64,000 bases of DNA, taken from Paracoccaceae bacterium (lineage in GTDB: Bacteria; Pseudomonadota; Alphaproteobacteria; Rhodobacterales; Rhodobacteraceae). The translations under genes and the position numbers were made by a program. The notes below the pieces were generated by a model that was given only the letters and a program-made list of their open reading frames with translations, ran no database searches and was not told the DNA's origin. The DNA is taken from the NCBI GenBank assembly GCA_016938875.1, contig JAFGTV010000020.1, positions 1-64,000 of the forward strand, read 5' to 3'. Positions 42,715 through 56,712 of the stretch are shown here, one piece after another; position 1 is the stretch's first letter; every line of letters begins with the position of its first letter.

Positions 42715-44298
42715 ATGGCCATTGCAACGTTATCGTTTCGCAATTTGTTGACCGGTGCGGTCGTCGCCGCGTCGACTGCGCTGCCTGTGCAGGCAGGGGC
42801 TGACACGCTGCGGGCAGTGCCGCACGCCCAGCTCGAGGTTCTCGACCCGATATGGACCACAGCCTATATCACCCGTTCTCACGGCTATCTTGTCTATGAC
42901 ATGCTTTTCGGGCTCGACGAGAATTTCGAGCCGCAGCCCCAGATGGTGGACACCTGGGAAGTGTCCGAGGACGGGCTGGAGTGGTCGTTCACCTTGCGGC
43001 CCGGCCAGAAGTGGCATGACGGCACCGACGTGACTGCCGCCGATTGCGTTGCCTCGCTGACCCGTTGGGGCGCGCGCGATGGCATCGGACAGGCGCTTTT
43101 TGCCGAGATCACCGAGATCAAGGCCGTTGATGACGCAACCTTCACAATCAGTCTCAGTCGGCCTTATCCGCAGATGACGGACACGCTTGCCAAGTTGTCG
43201 TCGAACGTGCCGTTCATGATGCCCCGCCGGATCGCCGAGACCGATCCCAACGTGCCGATCACCGATCCGACCGGATCCGGTCCCTTCATCTTCTCTCTGG
43301 ACGACTGGGTTCCGGGCGAAAAGGCGGTCTATCTGCGCAACGAGAACTATGTGCCGCGCGATGAGCCGACCTCGCTGGCCGCGGGGGGCAAGATCGCCTT
43401 TCTCGACCGTATCGAATGGGTCAGCTATCCCGATCAAGAGACGGCCATGCAGGCGCTGATCGACAATGACATTCAGTACATGGAATCGCCCTCGATCGCG
43501 CTGGTGCCCATGCTCGAAGGCAAAGAGGGCGTATCGGTCGCCCTTGCAGATGCAACCGGCAGCATCGGCATGGCGGTGTTCAACCACGAGATACCGCCCT
43601 TCGATAACGCCGGTGTTCGAAAGGCCGTCATTTCCGCGATGAGCCAGGAGGCCTATATGGAGGCCGCGATCGGGAACACGGATTACTACAAGATCTGCCC
43701 GTCGGTTTACGCATGCGGCACGACCTATGCGACGCCGGTATCCGATCCGTCCTTCGTGTCGTCCGACATGGATGCGGCAAAGGCGATGCTGGCCGAGTCG
43801 GGCTATGACGGCACGCCGGTCATCGTGCTGGACCCGGTCGACAGCCCTGTAATCTCTGCCTTTACCGGCGTCACCCTCGACGTGCTGAAAGAGTTGGGCA
43901 TGACGGTCGATCATCAGCAGATCGCCTGGGCGGACCTGATCGAGCGGCGCGCCAACCGCGGCACCGACCCGCAACAGGCGTGGAACATGTTCCATACCTG
44001 GTGGATCGCGGAGGATCTGTCTGACCCGCTGCGCATCGCGTATTCGGGCGATCCCGAAAAGGGCTGGATCGGTTGGCCGAACGACCCTGAACTGGGTGCA
44101 TTGCGGACCGCCTTCTTGGTGTCCGAGGATGACGCCGAACGCGCCGACCTGGCCAAGCAGGTTCAGGACAGGATCGTCGCACAGGGCAATTTCGCGGTCT
44201 TGGGCCAATTCTTTGAGCCCATCGCGTTCCGGTCCTCGGTCCTTGGGCTGCAACGACCGATCCAGATGTATTACAATCTGGCGATAGATGCGCCGTAG
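42715..44298 (+). CDS. Extracytoplasmic solute-binding protein family 5 (oligopeptide/dipeptide ABC type), orphan
   Basis: A 527-residue exported protein with a signal peptide (cleavage near VQAGA-DT, residue 28-30). FTLRPGQKWHDGTDVTAADCVASL is the SBP family 5 signature. A strong GAGGAGGA lies before the ATG. No ABC permease or ATPase gene is in the window, so it must share a transporter or act alone. It is divergent from the PqqD operon across 159 bases, which hints at a shared role such as uptake of a peptide-like compound. Ends in a strong hairpin terminator. Confidence 0.9.
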   Translation: MAIATLSFRNLLTGAVVAASTALPVQAGADTLRAVPHAQLEVLDPIWTTAYITRSHGYLVYDMLFGLDENFEPQPQMVDTWEVSEDGLEWSFTLRPGQKWHDGTDVTAADCVASLTRWGARDGIGQALFAEITEIKAVDDATFTISLSRPYPQMTDTLAKLSSNVPFMMPRRIAETDPNVPITDPTGSGPFIFSLDDWVPGEKAVYLRNENYVPRDEPTSLAAGGKIAFLDRIEWVSYPDQETAMQALIDNDIQYMESPSIALVPMLEGKEGVSVALADATGSIGMAVFNHEIPPFDNAGVRKAVISAMSQEAYMEAAIGNTDYYKICPSVYACGTTYATPVSDPSFVSSDMDAAKAMLAESGYDGTPVIVLDPVDSPVISAFTGVTLDVLKELGMTVDHQQIAWADLIERRANRGTDPQQAWNMFHTWWIAEDLSDPLRIAYSGDPEKGWIGWPNDPELGALRTAFLVSEDDAERADLAKQVQDRIVAQGNFAVLGQFFEPIAFRSSVLGLQRPIQMYYNLAIDAP

Positions 44299-44332
44299 GC
44301 CCGTATCGCCATAGGCGATTCCCGGCCGAAAC

Positions 44333-44380
44333 ACACAGCCCTCGCCCGTCCGCCTTGCAAGCGGGCGGGCTTCGCTGTGT
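44333..44380 (+). terminator. Terminator of solute-binding protein gene
   Basis: A two-part stem: GCCCGTCCGC (44344-44353) with GCGGGCGGGC (44361-44370), extended by ACACAGC (44333-44339) with GCTGTGT (44374-44380). It begins 35 bases after the stop codon. The following bases are not T-rich. Confidence 0.6.
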
Positions 44381-44572
44381 TATCGCGCCGTCAAACTTGG
44401 TGCGAAAGGCGTTCGCGGCGGCAGGGGGCCAGGAAATTCCTCTGATCTGCCAGCAATCCGCCATTTTCCCGTGATCCAATTTCAAGATTGGGCGGGCGCG
44501 CAAGGCCCGGCCCATCTGGGCGCCCGATCTGCATCCGCGGTCGGTTCGGCGGGTCGCCGAAAGGAAAAAACG

Positions 44573-45448
44573 ATGGCAAGGACGGACAGCCAAACCCCGA
44601 CAGGCCCTTCGATGCGCCTCTCTCTGCCGTTCGCCAACGGGCTGGCCGGGGCGGTTCTGGCAGTTGGCGTTATGGCGGCAAGTCTGTTCATGGCGGTGCC
44701 AGCATCGGCCGGTGTCACGCCGGTCAGCATCCGCTCCAGCGCCGAGTCAGGTCTTGCGCTACGCGGCCAGCTTTACCGTCCGGCCGGTTCCCGTCCTGCG
44801 CCGGCTGTCATCTTGATGCATGGCTGTGGCGGCTGGCAGCCCTCGGTTCTGCGGGGTCTGGATGCCTATGCGAAATTCCTGGTGGGCGAGGGGTTCGTGG
44901 TTCTCAACCTCGACAGTTTCGGGCCCCGTGGCAACGCCGGGGGCACCGTGTGCCAAAGTCTGAACCGGCTGTCTGCCGCGCGGCGCTATCGCACCAATGA
45001 CGCCTATGATGCGATGCACTTTCTCAAGTCCCAATCCTATGTGGACAGCGACAGCATCTTTCTGATCGGCCAAAGCAACGGTGGCAGCGTCGCCATGATC
45101 GCCGCAACCCAAAAGGGGCAGGCACGCCATGCCCGGAACGAAACAGGGTTTCGCGGCGTGGTCGCGCTTTATCCCTGGTGCGGGGCGACCGGATCGCGTC
45201 GCCCCAGCCTGTCCGCACCGCTCTTGATCCTGGGTGGGGCGCTGGATGACTGGGTTCCGGCAAAGGACTGTCAGAACTTCAACGCCCAGGGGCGGAACCT
45301 GCGCGTCAAAGTCTTTCCCAATGCGGCCCATTCGTTCGACATTCCGGTGCCGGTCCATCGGTATCTGGGCAAGCTCGTCGGCTATAACCCCAGCGCCGCG
45401 CAAAGCGCACGATCCGAGATCATACGCTTTTTCCGCGCCCAGATGTAG
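44573..45448 (+). CDS. Exported dienelactone-hydrolase-like alpha/beta hydrolase
   Basis: A 291-residue protein with a long N-region and signal-like segment (about 20-46, ending ASA-GVT). The fold shows ILMHGCGGW (oxyanion loop), LIGQSNGGS (nucleophile Ser in GQSNGG), GALDDWVP (Asp) and NAAHSFD (His), a complete triad. The dienelactone hydrolase family acts on many esters and lactones, so substrate is open. ATG 44573 has AAAGGA upstream. The 274 bases before it hold the terminator of the previous gene and probably its own promoter. Confidence 0.88.
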   Translation: MARTDSQTPTGPSMRLSLPFANGLAGAVLAVGVMAASLFMAVPASAGVTPVSIRSSAESGLALRGQLYRPAGSRPAPAVILMHGCGGWQPSVLRGLDAYAKFLVGEGFVVLNLDSFGPRGNAGGTVCQSLNRLSAARRYRTNDAYDAMHFLKSQSYVDSDSIFLIGQSNGGSVAMIAATQKGQARHARNETGFRGVVALYPWCGATGSRRPSLSAPLLILGGALDDWVPAKDCQNFNAQGRNLRVKVFPNAAHSFDIPVPVHRYLGKLVGYNPSAAQSARSEIIRFFRAQM

Positions 45449-45517
45449 AATCGCGAAACGCCCAAACCGGGACCATCGCCCGAACATGGCGGGGATCGCG
45501 GGGGGCGCAGTTTGCCG

Positions 45518-46429
45518 CTATTGCGCCGCCGCGTCCCGTGCCGCCAGGCCGGCCTGGCGAAAAATCCCCGCGATATGATGCAGTTGATCGGACAAGGGGT
45601 TCGTCTTTCGCCAGACCATGCCGATCGTCCGGGTTGGGCGCGGCCGGGCCATGCGCGCCACCGAGACCCTGGCCGAACCTGTCTCGATCGGCACGGCAAT
45701 TTCCGGGATCAGCGTCACGCCGATGCCCACCCCGACCATCTGCACCAGGGTCGACAGCGAACTCCCCTCCATCAGGTCGCGCGGCAAGGTTGACGAAATC
45801 TTGCAAAACGAGAGGGCCTGATCGCGAAAGCAATGCCCCTCTTCGAGCAGGAGCAGGCGCATCTCTCGCAGCATTTCGGCGCTGGGAACCGGCCTGTTGG
45901 CATCTTCGACGGGGCGCACGAGGATGAATTCCTCGTCAAAGAGGGGCACCTCTGTCAACGACGCTTCGGACATCGGCAGGGCGACGATCGCGGTATCCAG
46001 CTTGCCCTCGAACAGACCTTCGACCAGCTTCTGGGTCACGGCCTCTCGCGGCCAAAGATCCAGCCCGGGGAAATGCTGCGCGAGTTCCTTGATGAAGGTC
46101 GGCAGCAGATAGGGCGCGGCGGTCGGTATCACGCCGATCCGCAGTTGTCCGACCAGCGGGCTGTGCGACGCCCGGGCAAGATCGCCCAGTTCCTCCACGG
46201 ACCTGAGAATATCGCGTGCGCGCAGGGCGAATGTCTCGCCCAGGCTCGTCAGGCGGATCTGCCTGGCCCCCCGCTCAACAAGCGGGGCGCCAAGCATCTC
46301 TTCCAGTTCCTTGACCTGGACAGAGAGCGCAGGCTGCGAAATCGCGCAGTCGCTGGCCGCACGGCCAAAATGCCTGTGCCGGGCCAACGCCTCGAAATAG
46401 CGAAGATGTTTCATGGTGGGCTGGTTCAT
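45518..46429 (-). CDS. oxyR: OxyR, LysR-type peroxide sensor
   Basis: A 303-residue LysR regulator: winged helix at 1-65 (HFGRAASDCAISQPALSVQVKELEEMLG) and a sensing domain with GHCFRDQALSFC, whose two Cys are nine apart like C199 and C208 of E. coli OxyR. Oxidation to a disulfide would activate katG. It is divergent from katG across 165 bases, the common arrangement. Identity is strong. Confidence 0.95.
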   Translation of the reverse strand: MNQPTMKHLRYFEALARHRHFGRAASDCAISQPALSVQVKELEEMLGAPLVERGARQIRLTSLGETFALRARDILRSVEELGDLARASHSPLVGQLRIGVIPTAAPYLLPTFIKELAQHFPGLDLWPREAVTQKLVEGLFEGKLDTAIVALPMSEASLTEVPLFDEEFILVRPVEDANRPVPSAEMLREMRLLLLEEGHCFRDQALSFCKISSTLPRDLMEGSSLSTLVQMVGVGIGVTLIPEIAVPIETGSARVSVARMARPRPTRTIGMVWRKTNPLSDQLHHIAGIFRQAGLAARDAAAQ

Positions 46430-46437
46430 AGCTTCAG

Positions 46438-46474
46438 ATTATCACTAAGATTAATTAATGCAAATTTTTATAAT
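46438..46474 (+). promoter_or_regulatory. AT-rich katG/oxyR control region with katG -10
   Basis: An AT-rich stretch stands out in this GC-rich spacer and ends with a perfect TATAAT (46469-46474) on the plus strand. The -35 position (TAAGAT) is poor, as expected when an activator such as OxyR is needed. The exact OxyR half-sites cannot be fixed by eye. Confidence 0.5.
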
Positions 46475-46582
46475 GACTTGGTGTGCTACACTCAGCGCGC
46501 CAAGACGGAACGCCCGAGTCGGTTCTGGTTGCGTCGGCCGCGTTCGGCCAGCGCCCGGAACGCCACTCGGATTTACCAATGA

Positions 46583-48766
<2,184 letters not shown>

Positions 48767-48776
48767 CGCGAAACAG

Positions 48777-48814
48777 GCATCCCCACGCAGCCGATCAAGG
48801 AGGCGTGGGGATGC
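48777..48814 (+). terminator. Terminator after katG
   Basis: GCATCCCCACGC (48777-48788) pairs exactly with GCGTGGGGATGC (48803-48814) around a 14-base loop, 10 bases after the katG stop. It also serves the convergent MFS gene end at 48851. No T tract follows. Confidence 0.6.
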
Positions 48815-48850
48815 ACATCCGCGCGGCAGCCCCCCGTGCGTCAAAGACCG

Positions 48851-50401
48851 TCAATGCGCCCCGTCACCGGCCCCCTGACCCGGTTTGCGCATCACCAGCG
48901 CGGTCAGGGCCAGCCCCGCGAAGAGCAGGGAAATCAGAAAGAAGATGTCGATAAAGGCCATGACGGTTGCCTGTTCGCGCACCCGGCCCGCCATCTGTGC
49001 CAACGCCCCCGTCTGCCCGTCCAACCCGCGTGCCGTCAGGTTCGCCGCCAGCATGTCGAACTGGCGCATGACCTCGTCGCGCGACCAGGTGACCGTTTCG
49101 GCAAGGCGCGCATAATGCAGGTCGCCCCGGTTCGACAGGATCGTGTTGATCACCGCCAGCCCGACCGCCCCGCCCAGGTTCCGCGTCAGGTTGAACAGCC
49201 CCGATCCGCCCTTCATCTTGTCATGCGACAGGGTGCCCAGCGCCAGGTTGTTGATCGGCACCATGGACAGCATCAGCGACATCCCCCGCAGGATTTGCGG
49301 CACCAGCAGATCCTGGAAATCCCACGCATCCGTCATCCGCGTCAGCATCCAGGTCGACGCCCCAAAGCCCAGGAACCCAAGCAGCAGCATCACCCGCAGA
49401 TCCAGCTTGGACGACAAGAAGCCCGCCAGCGGCGCGGTCAGGAACATCGCCAAGCCCGAGACGAACACCGTTTCCCCGATCATCAGGCTGTCATAGCCGC
49501 GGATCGACGCCAGGTAGAGCGGATAGAGATAGGTCAGCCCATAAAGCCCGATCCCCATCACGAAACTGAACGCCGAACCGATCGCGAAATTGACGTTGGA
49601 AAAGGCGGACAAATCGACGATCGGTTCTTCGCGGGTCAGGGCCCGCCAGAAACTGACGACCGCCCCCACGACCATCACCACGGCCACCGCCGCGACGGCG
49701 CGATCCTGGAACCAGTCGTTGGCGGATCCCTCCTCCAGCACGTATTCCAAACCGCCCAGAAACGCCGCCAGCGCCGCCAGCCCCCACCAGTCGAACCGCC
49801 GGAAAAGCGCCCAGTTCGGCCGGTCGAAATCAATCAACAGCGCCGCGCCCAGCGTCACCGCGATGCCGGGAATGACGTTGACCAGAAACAGCCAATGCCA
49901 CGACAGCGCGTTACTGAGATATCCCCCCACCGTCGGCCCCACGGTCGGGGCCAGCGTGGCGATCAGCCCGATCATCGGCGAGACGATGTTCCGCCTGGAC
50001 GGGGGAAAGATGGTAAAGGCCGCGGCAAAGACCGACGGGATCATGCCGCCGCCCAGAAACCCCTGCAATGCGCGCCAGACGATCATCTCTTCGATGCTGC
50101 CCGAGGTCGCGCACAGAAAGCTGGACAGGGTAAATCCCGCCGCGGACAGGCTGAACAACAACCGCGTGGACATCATCCGCGCCAGAAAACCCGACAACGG
50201 GATCATCACCACCTCGGCAATCAGATAGCTGGTCTGAACCCAGCTGATCTCATCCGGGCTGGCGGACAGACCGGCCTGGATCTCGGCCAGCGAGGCGGAC
50301 ACGATCTGGATGTCGAGGATCGCCATGAACATGCCGACCACCATCACCAGGAAGGCGGCGACGCGACGCGGCGTCAGCTCTGGTTCGGTGGGGTGGGACA
50401 T
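48851..50401 (-). CDS. DHA2-family (EmrB/QacA) MFS drug exporter, 14 helices
   Basis: A 516-residue transporter with MVVGMFMAILDIQIVSASLAEIQ in helix 1 and the motif C region VGPTVGGYLSNALSWHWLFLVN in helix 5, both typical of EmrB. The 14-helix layout fits DHA2. It lies four bases downstream of the membrane fusion protein gene and would form an EmrAB-like pump that, with an outer membrane TolC encoded elsewhere, expels hydrophobic toxins. ATG 50401 gives the standard N-terminus; the open frame upstream overlaps the fusion protein gene. Confidence 0.93.
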   Translation of the reverse strand: MSHPTEPELTPRRVAAFLVMVVGMFMAILDIQIVSASLAEIQAGLSASPDEISWVQTSYLIAEVVMIPLSGFLARMMSTRLLFSLSAAGFTLSSFLCATSGSIEEMIVWRALQGFLGGGMIPSVFAAAFTIFPPSRRNIVSPMIGLIATLAPTVGPTVGGYLSNALSWHWLFLVNVIPGIAVTLGAALLIDFDRPNWALFRRFDWWGLAALAAFLGGLEYVLEEGSANDWFQDRAVAAVAVVMVVGAVVSFWRALTREEPIVDLSAFSNVNFAIGSAFSFVMGIGLYGLTYLYPLYLASIRGYDSLMIGETVFVSGLAMFLTAPLAGFLSSKLDLRVMLLLGFLGFGASTWMLTRMTDAWDFQDLLVPQILRGMSLMLSMVPINNLALGTLSHDKMKGGSGLFNLTRNLGGAVGLAVINTILSNRGDLHYARLAETVTWSRDEVMRQFDMLAANLTARGLDGQTGALAQMAGRVREQATVMAFIDIFFLISLLFAGLALTALVMRKPGQGAGDGAH

Positions 50402-50405
50402 GGCT

Positions 50406-51569
50406 CTATTTGGCCAGGGCGACGGTGGTGCCCGGCGTGGGGGCCGTGCGGCTATCGACCGTGACCACGGCCGACAGGCCCGCGCGCAACTGACCCGTCG
50501 CAAAGGCCTCGGTCGGCAGGGCGATGCGCACCGGCACGCGCTGCACGATCTTGGTGAAATTGCCGGTGGCATTCTCGGCGGGCAGCAACGAAAAGACGGA
50601 CCCCGTGGCAGGTGCGGACGAGGCCACGACGCCCTCGAACGTGCGGCCCGGCAGCGCGTCCAGCGTCACCGACACCGTCTCGCCCGCGGCGATGCCAGCC
50701 ATCTGGGTTTCCTTGAAATTGGCCTCGATATACAGCGCGTCGTCGGGCACCAGCGCGGCCAGCCGCGTGCCGGGCGAGACCAGATCGCCGACCTCTAGCG
50801 ACAGGTTGGCCAGCGTGCCGTCGGCGGGGGCGCGCAACACGGTCAGGTCCAGGTTGCGCTGGGCCTGGGCGACGGCCAGTTCCAGTTCGCGCCGATTGCC
50901 CTCGGCCTCGGCCCGCTGGGCGATCAGCACGTCGACCTGGGCCTGGGCGCTGGTGACCGCGGCACGGGCCATGGCCAGGTTTGCGGTCGCGGTATCGAAC
51001 CCCTCGGTCGCGGTATCCAGCTGCGCCTGGGTGGCCACGTTGCGCTTGGCCAGGTCGCTGATACGCGCCAAGGTGGCGCTGGCGGTGCGCAGCTGTGCCT
51101 CGGCGGCGGCGCGTCCGGCCTGGGCGCTGGCCACGGCGGCGCGTGCGGCGTCGGTCTGCGCGTCGATGCGCGCCAAGGTCCGGCCAGCGGTATCAACACG
51201 GCTTTTGGCGGTCGCCAACGCAATGCGGTAATCGCCATCGTCCAGCCGCACCAGCACATCGCCCGCCCGCACATGGGCATTCTCGGTCGCGGGCAGCGCC
51301 GCGACATAGCCCTGCACCCGGCTGGAGATCAGCGCGATATCGGCCTGCACATAGGCATCATCCGTCTCGACCATGAACCGGCCTTCGGTCCAGTAGTTCC
51401 CCCCTTCGAACCCCGCACCCGCAAGGGCAACCAGCGCCACCAGAGCCAGGATCGCGCGCTTGCGCCCGCTGGCGGGTTTGGCATTGGAGGCGTCTGCGGG
51501 CGCAGCGGTCTGGGGAATGACGGTGGCTTTCGGCCCTGCCTCGGCGGTTATGCGGTCTTGCTTGGACAA
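50406..51569 (-). CDS. EmrA/HlyD-type membrane fusion protein
   Basis: A 387-residue periplasmic adaptor: one N-terminal membrane helix (about 38-58), a biotinyl-lipoyl half (DDAYVQADIALISSRVQGYV), a long Ala-rich coiled-coil hairpin (about 115-235), the second lipoyl half (VLRAPADGTLANL) and a beta-barrel. The start codon appears to be TTG 51569, with GGAAGG about eight bases before. First gene of the pump operon. Its promoter lies between two TetR operators. Confidence 0.92.
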   Translation of the reverse strand: MSKQDRITAEAGPKATVIPQTAAPADASNAKPASGRKRAILALVALVALAGAGFEGGNYWTEGRFMVETDDAYVQADIALISSRVQGYVAALPATENAHVRAGDVLVRLDDGDYRIALATAKSRVDTAGRTLARIDAQTDAARAAVASAQAGRAAAEAQLRTASATLARISDLAKRNVATQAQLDTATEGFDTATANLAMARAAVTSAQAQVDVLIAQRAEAEGNRRELELAVAQAQRNLDLTVLRAPADGTLANLSLEVGDLVSPGTRLAALVPDDALYIEANFKETQMAGIAAGETVSVTLDALPGRTFEGVVASSAPATGSVFSLLPAENATGNFTKIVQRVPVRIALPTEAFATGQLRAGLSAVVTVDSRTAPTPGTTVALAK

Positions 51570-51626
51570 TGCGGTATCCTTCCTGCGCCAGACGGCCTCG
51601 ACCGGGCCCTAGGGTGGGCGGCACGG

Positions 51627-51646
51627 ATCGAACCGGGCGGTTCGAT
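51627..51646. promoter_or_regulatory. TetR operator O1
   Basis: ATCGAACC-GGGC-GGTTCGAT, a perfect 8-bp inverted repeat with a 4-base centre, lies just downstream of the predicted -10 of the pump operon, where a bound repressor would block the start site. Confidence 0.8.
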
Positions 51647-51650
51647 TGGG

Positions 51651-51679
51651 TATCTAGGGCGGACCGGGCAGACGATCAA
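51651..51679 (-). promoter_or_regulatory. Putative promoter of the EmrAB-like operon
   Basis: On the minus strand TTGATC (51679-51674), a 17-base spacer and TAGATA (51656-51651). It sits exactly between the two operators. Confidence 0.6.
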
Positions 51680-51685
51680 GTCTTT

Positions 51686-51705
51686 ATCGAACCGGTTGGT
51701 TCGAT
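51686..51705. promoter_or_regulatory. TetR operator O2
   Basis: ATCGAACC-GGTT-GGTTCGAT has the same 8-base arms as O1 and lies 59 bases from it. It abuts the pump -35 box and is 31 bases before the tetR ATG, so it may also give autoregulation. Confidence 0.8.
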
Positions 51706-51736
51706 TATGTCATCACAATCAGGAGGACCGAGCAGG

Positions 51737-52435
51737 ATGACACGGACCAGCCAAGACAATGCGCCCAGCGGCGCGAAAATCCGTCGCCACGCGGCCGGTC
51801 AGGATCCCGCCAAACGCGAACAGATCCTCAAAGGCGCGATGAAAGAGTTTCTGGACAAGGGCTTTGACGCGGCCAGCATGAACGAGATTTGCCGCGCCGC
51901 GGGCGTGTCCAAGGGGACGATCTATGTCTATTTCACCGACAAGGTGGACCTATTCGAGGCGCTGATCGCCGATGAGCGGGAGCAGATGTTCCAAGGTATC
52001 GAGGCGCTGTTGGAAGAGGACCGCCCGCTGCGCGAAAAGCTGATCCTGTTCGGCCACCGCCTGGCCGAGATCCTGTGTTCGCACCGGGTCATCCGCTCGC
52101 AACGCATCATCGCCGGAATCGTCGACCGAATGCCCGAGGTCGGTGCGCGGTTCTACGACGCGGGCGCCCTGCGCACCCAGGCTGCCCTGGTTCCCCTGTT
52201 CCAGCGCGAGGCGGCGGCGGGCCGGATCGCGGTCCCCGATCCTGGCTTGGCGGGGTTTCAATTCGCCGAACTGGTCACCGCCGGGCTGTGGCGGGCGCGT
52301 CTCTTTGGCAAACGCCGCAGCCCCCCGGCGCGGGCCGAGATTGAAACGACGGTACAAGCTGCGGTCGAGATGTTCCTGCGCGCCTATGGAACCGCGCCGC
52401 GGGACAGCGCCAAGCACGCGCCGGACGGCGCCTGA
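51737..52435 (+). CDS. TetR-family repressor of the adjacent drug pump
   Basis: A 232-residue regulator. The DNA-binding domain spans about residues 25-75 (REQILKGAMKEFLDKGFDAASM, then AAGVSKGTIYVYFTDKVDLFEAL); the rest is a ligand/dimer domain. ATG 51737 follows AGGAGG; an ATG at 51707 lies inside the spacer next to O2 and is less likely. Divergent from the pump operon, with two matching operators between, so it almost surely controls it. Confidence 0.92.
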   Translation: MTRTSQDNAPSGAKIRRHAAGQDPAKREQILKGAMKEFLDKGFDAASMNEICRAAGVSKGTIYVYFTDKVDLFEALIADEREQMFQGIEALLEEDRPLREKLILFGHRLAEILCSHRVIRSQRIIAGIVDRMPEVGARFYDAGALRTQAALVPLFQREAAAGRIAVPDPGLAGFQFAELVTAGLWRARLFGKRRSPPARAEIETTVQAAVEMFLRAYGTAPRDSAKHAPDGA

Positions 52436-52584
52436 ACGGGCCGTTCGCCTGCCACGCGACACCGCCTTTGCACCGCGGGACCGGACCACGGCATTCCGCC
52501 TCATTGCGGAAGCGATCTGGCAGGAGTATTTCAGTGCAAACGGGCCGGCTGGCTACGCCGGTTGCAGGTGAGAAGGATGTGCGA

Positions 52585-52890
52585 ATGCTCCAACTCTACG
52601 CTTTATACCTTTTTCTCTCGCTGATCTTGCTGCTTGGCGCGACCGAACTTGAACGCCGGGCCATTGTCGCGCGCAGACTTGGCCCGAACGGCCGCGCGAT
52701 CCTCTTGGCGTTGGTTATCTCGGCCGTTGCCTCGCTGGGCGTCACCGTGGCCACAGCATACTCACAGGGCTGGATCTACCTTTTCCACGTGATCGGTGCA
52801 TCGATCATCTATCACGGCTTCATGGGCATCTCGCTGGTCCATGGCCTGCAAAAGGTGTCTGCCCGGGCCGCTGGCCACGAGGTGCCCTGA
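52585..52890 (+). CDS. Small hypothetical membrane protein
   Basis: A 101-residue protein with three likely helices (about 3-19, 37-58, 65-85). AGAAGG lies eight bases before ATG 52585; the open frame extends upstream but lacks a good site. The end after the last helix is short and charged. I recognise no family. It follows tetR on the same strand after 149 bases and is convergent with gyrB, so no function can be drawn from context. Confidence 0.62.
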   Translation: MLQLYALYLFLSLILLLGATELERRAIVARRLGPNGRAILLALVISAVASLGVTVATAYSQGWIYLFHVIGASIIYHGFMGISLVHGLQKVSARAAGHEVP

Positions 52891-52986
52891 GCCCGCGATT
52901 TTCGTCGATTGCCGAGCGGGCAGGAAACCACGCCGGCCACCCGGCATTCCGAGGCGAAAGAGGGTTTTCCCAGCTTGAACCGCGGT

Positions 52987-53017
52987 CTGGCGGCGGGCCT
53001 GTTGGACCCGCCGCCAG
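52987..53017 (-). terminator. Terminator after gyrB
   Basis: CTGGCGGCGGG (52987-52997) pairs exactly with CCCGCCGCCAG (53007-53017) around a 9-base loop, starting 10 bases beyond the gyrB stop on the minus strand. Confidence 0.6.
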
Positions 53018-53026
53018 ATCACCGCG

Positions 53027-56645
<3,619 letters not shown>

Positions 56646-56712
56646 GCCCTGCCCTTCTTCTTGGCGAAAATACCCATGACACGGGCCGCCGAAACCACGG
56701 ACGGAGGTCGGA

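Noticed and set aside
42545-42727. 60-codon minus-strand frame upstream of the PqqD-like gene as a precursor peptide
   Set aside because: It overlaps the divergent binding-protein start, lacks a ribosome-binding site, and has no leader/core pattern.
48836-50464. 542-codon plus-strand frame opposite the EmrB-type exporter
   Set aside because: Arg/Gln/His/Pro-rich shadow of a clear transporter gene.
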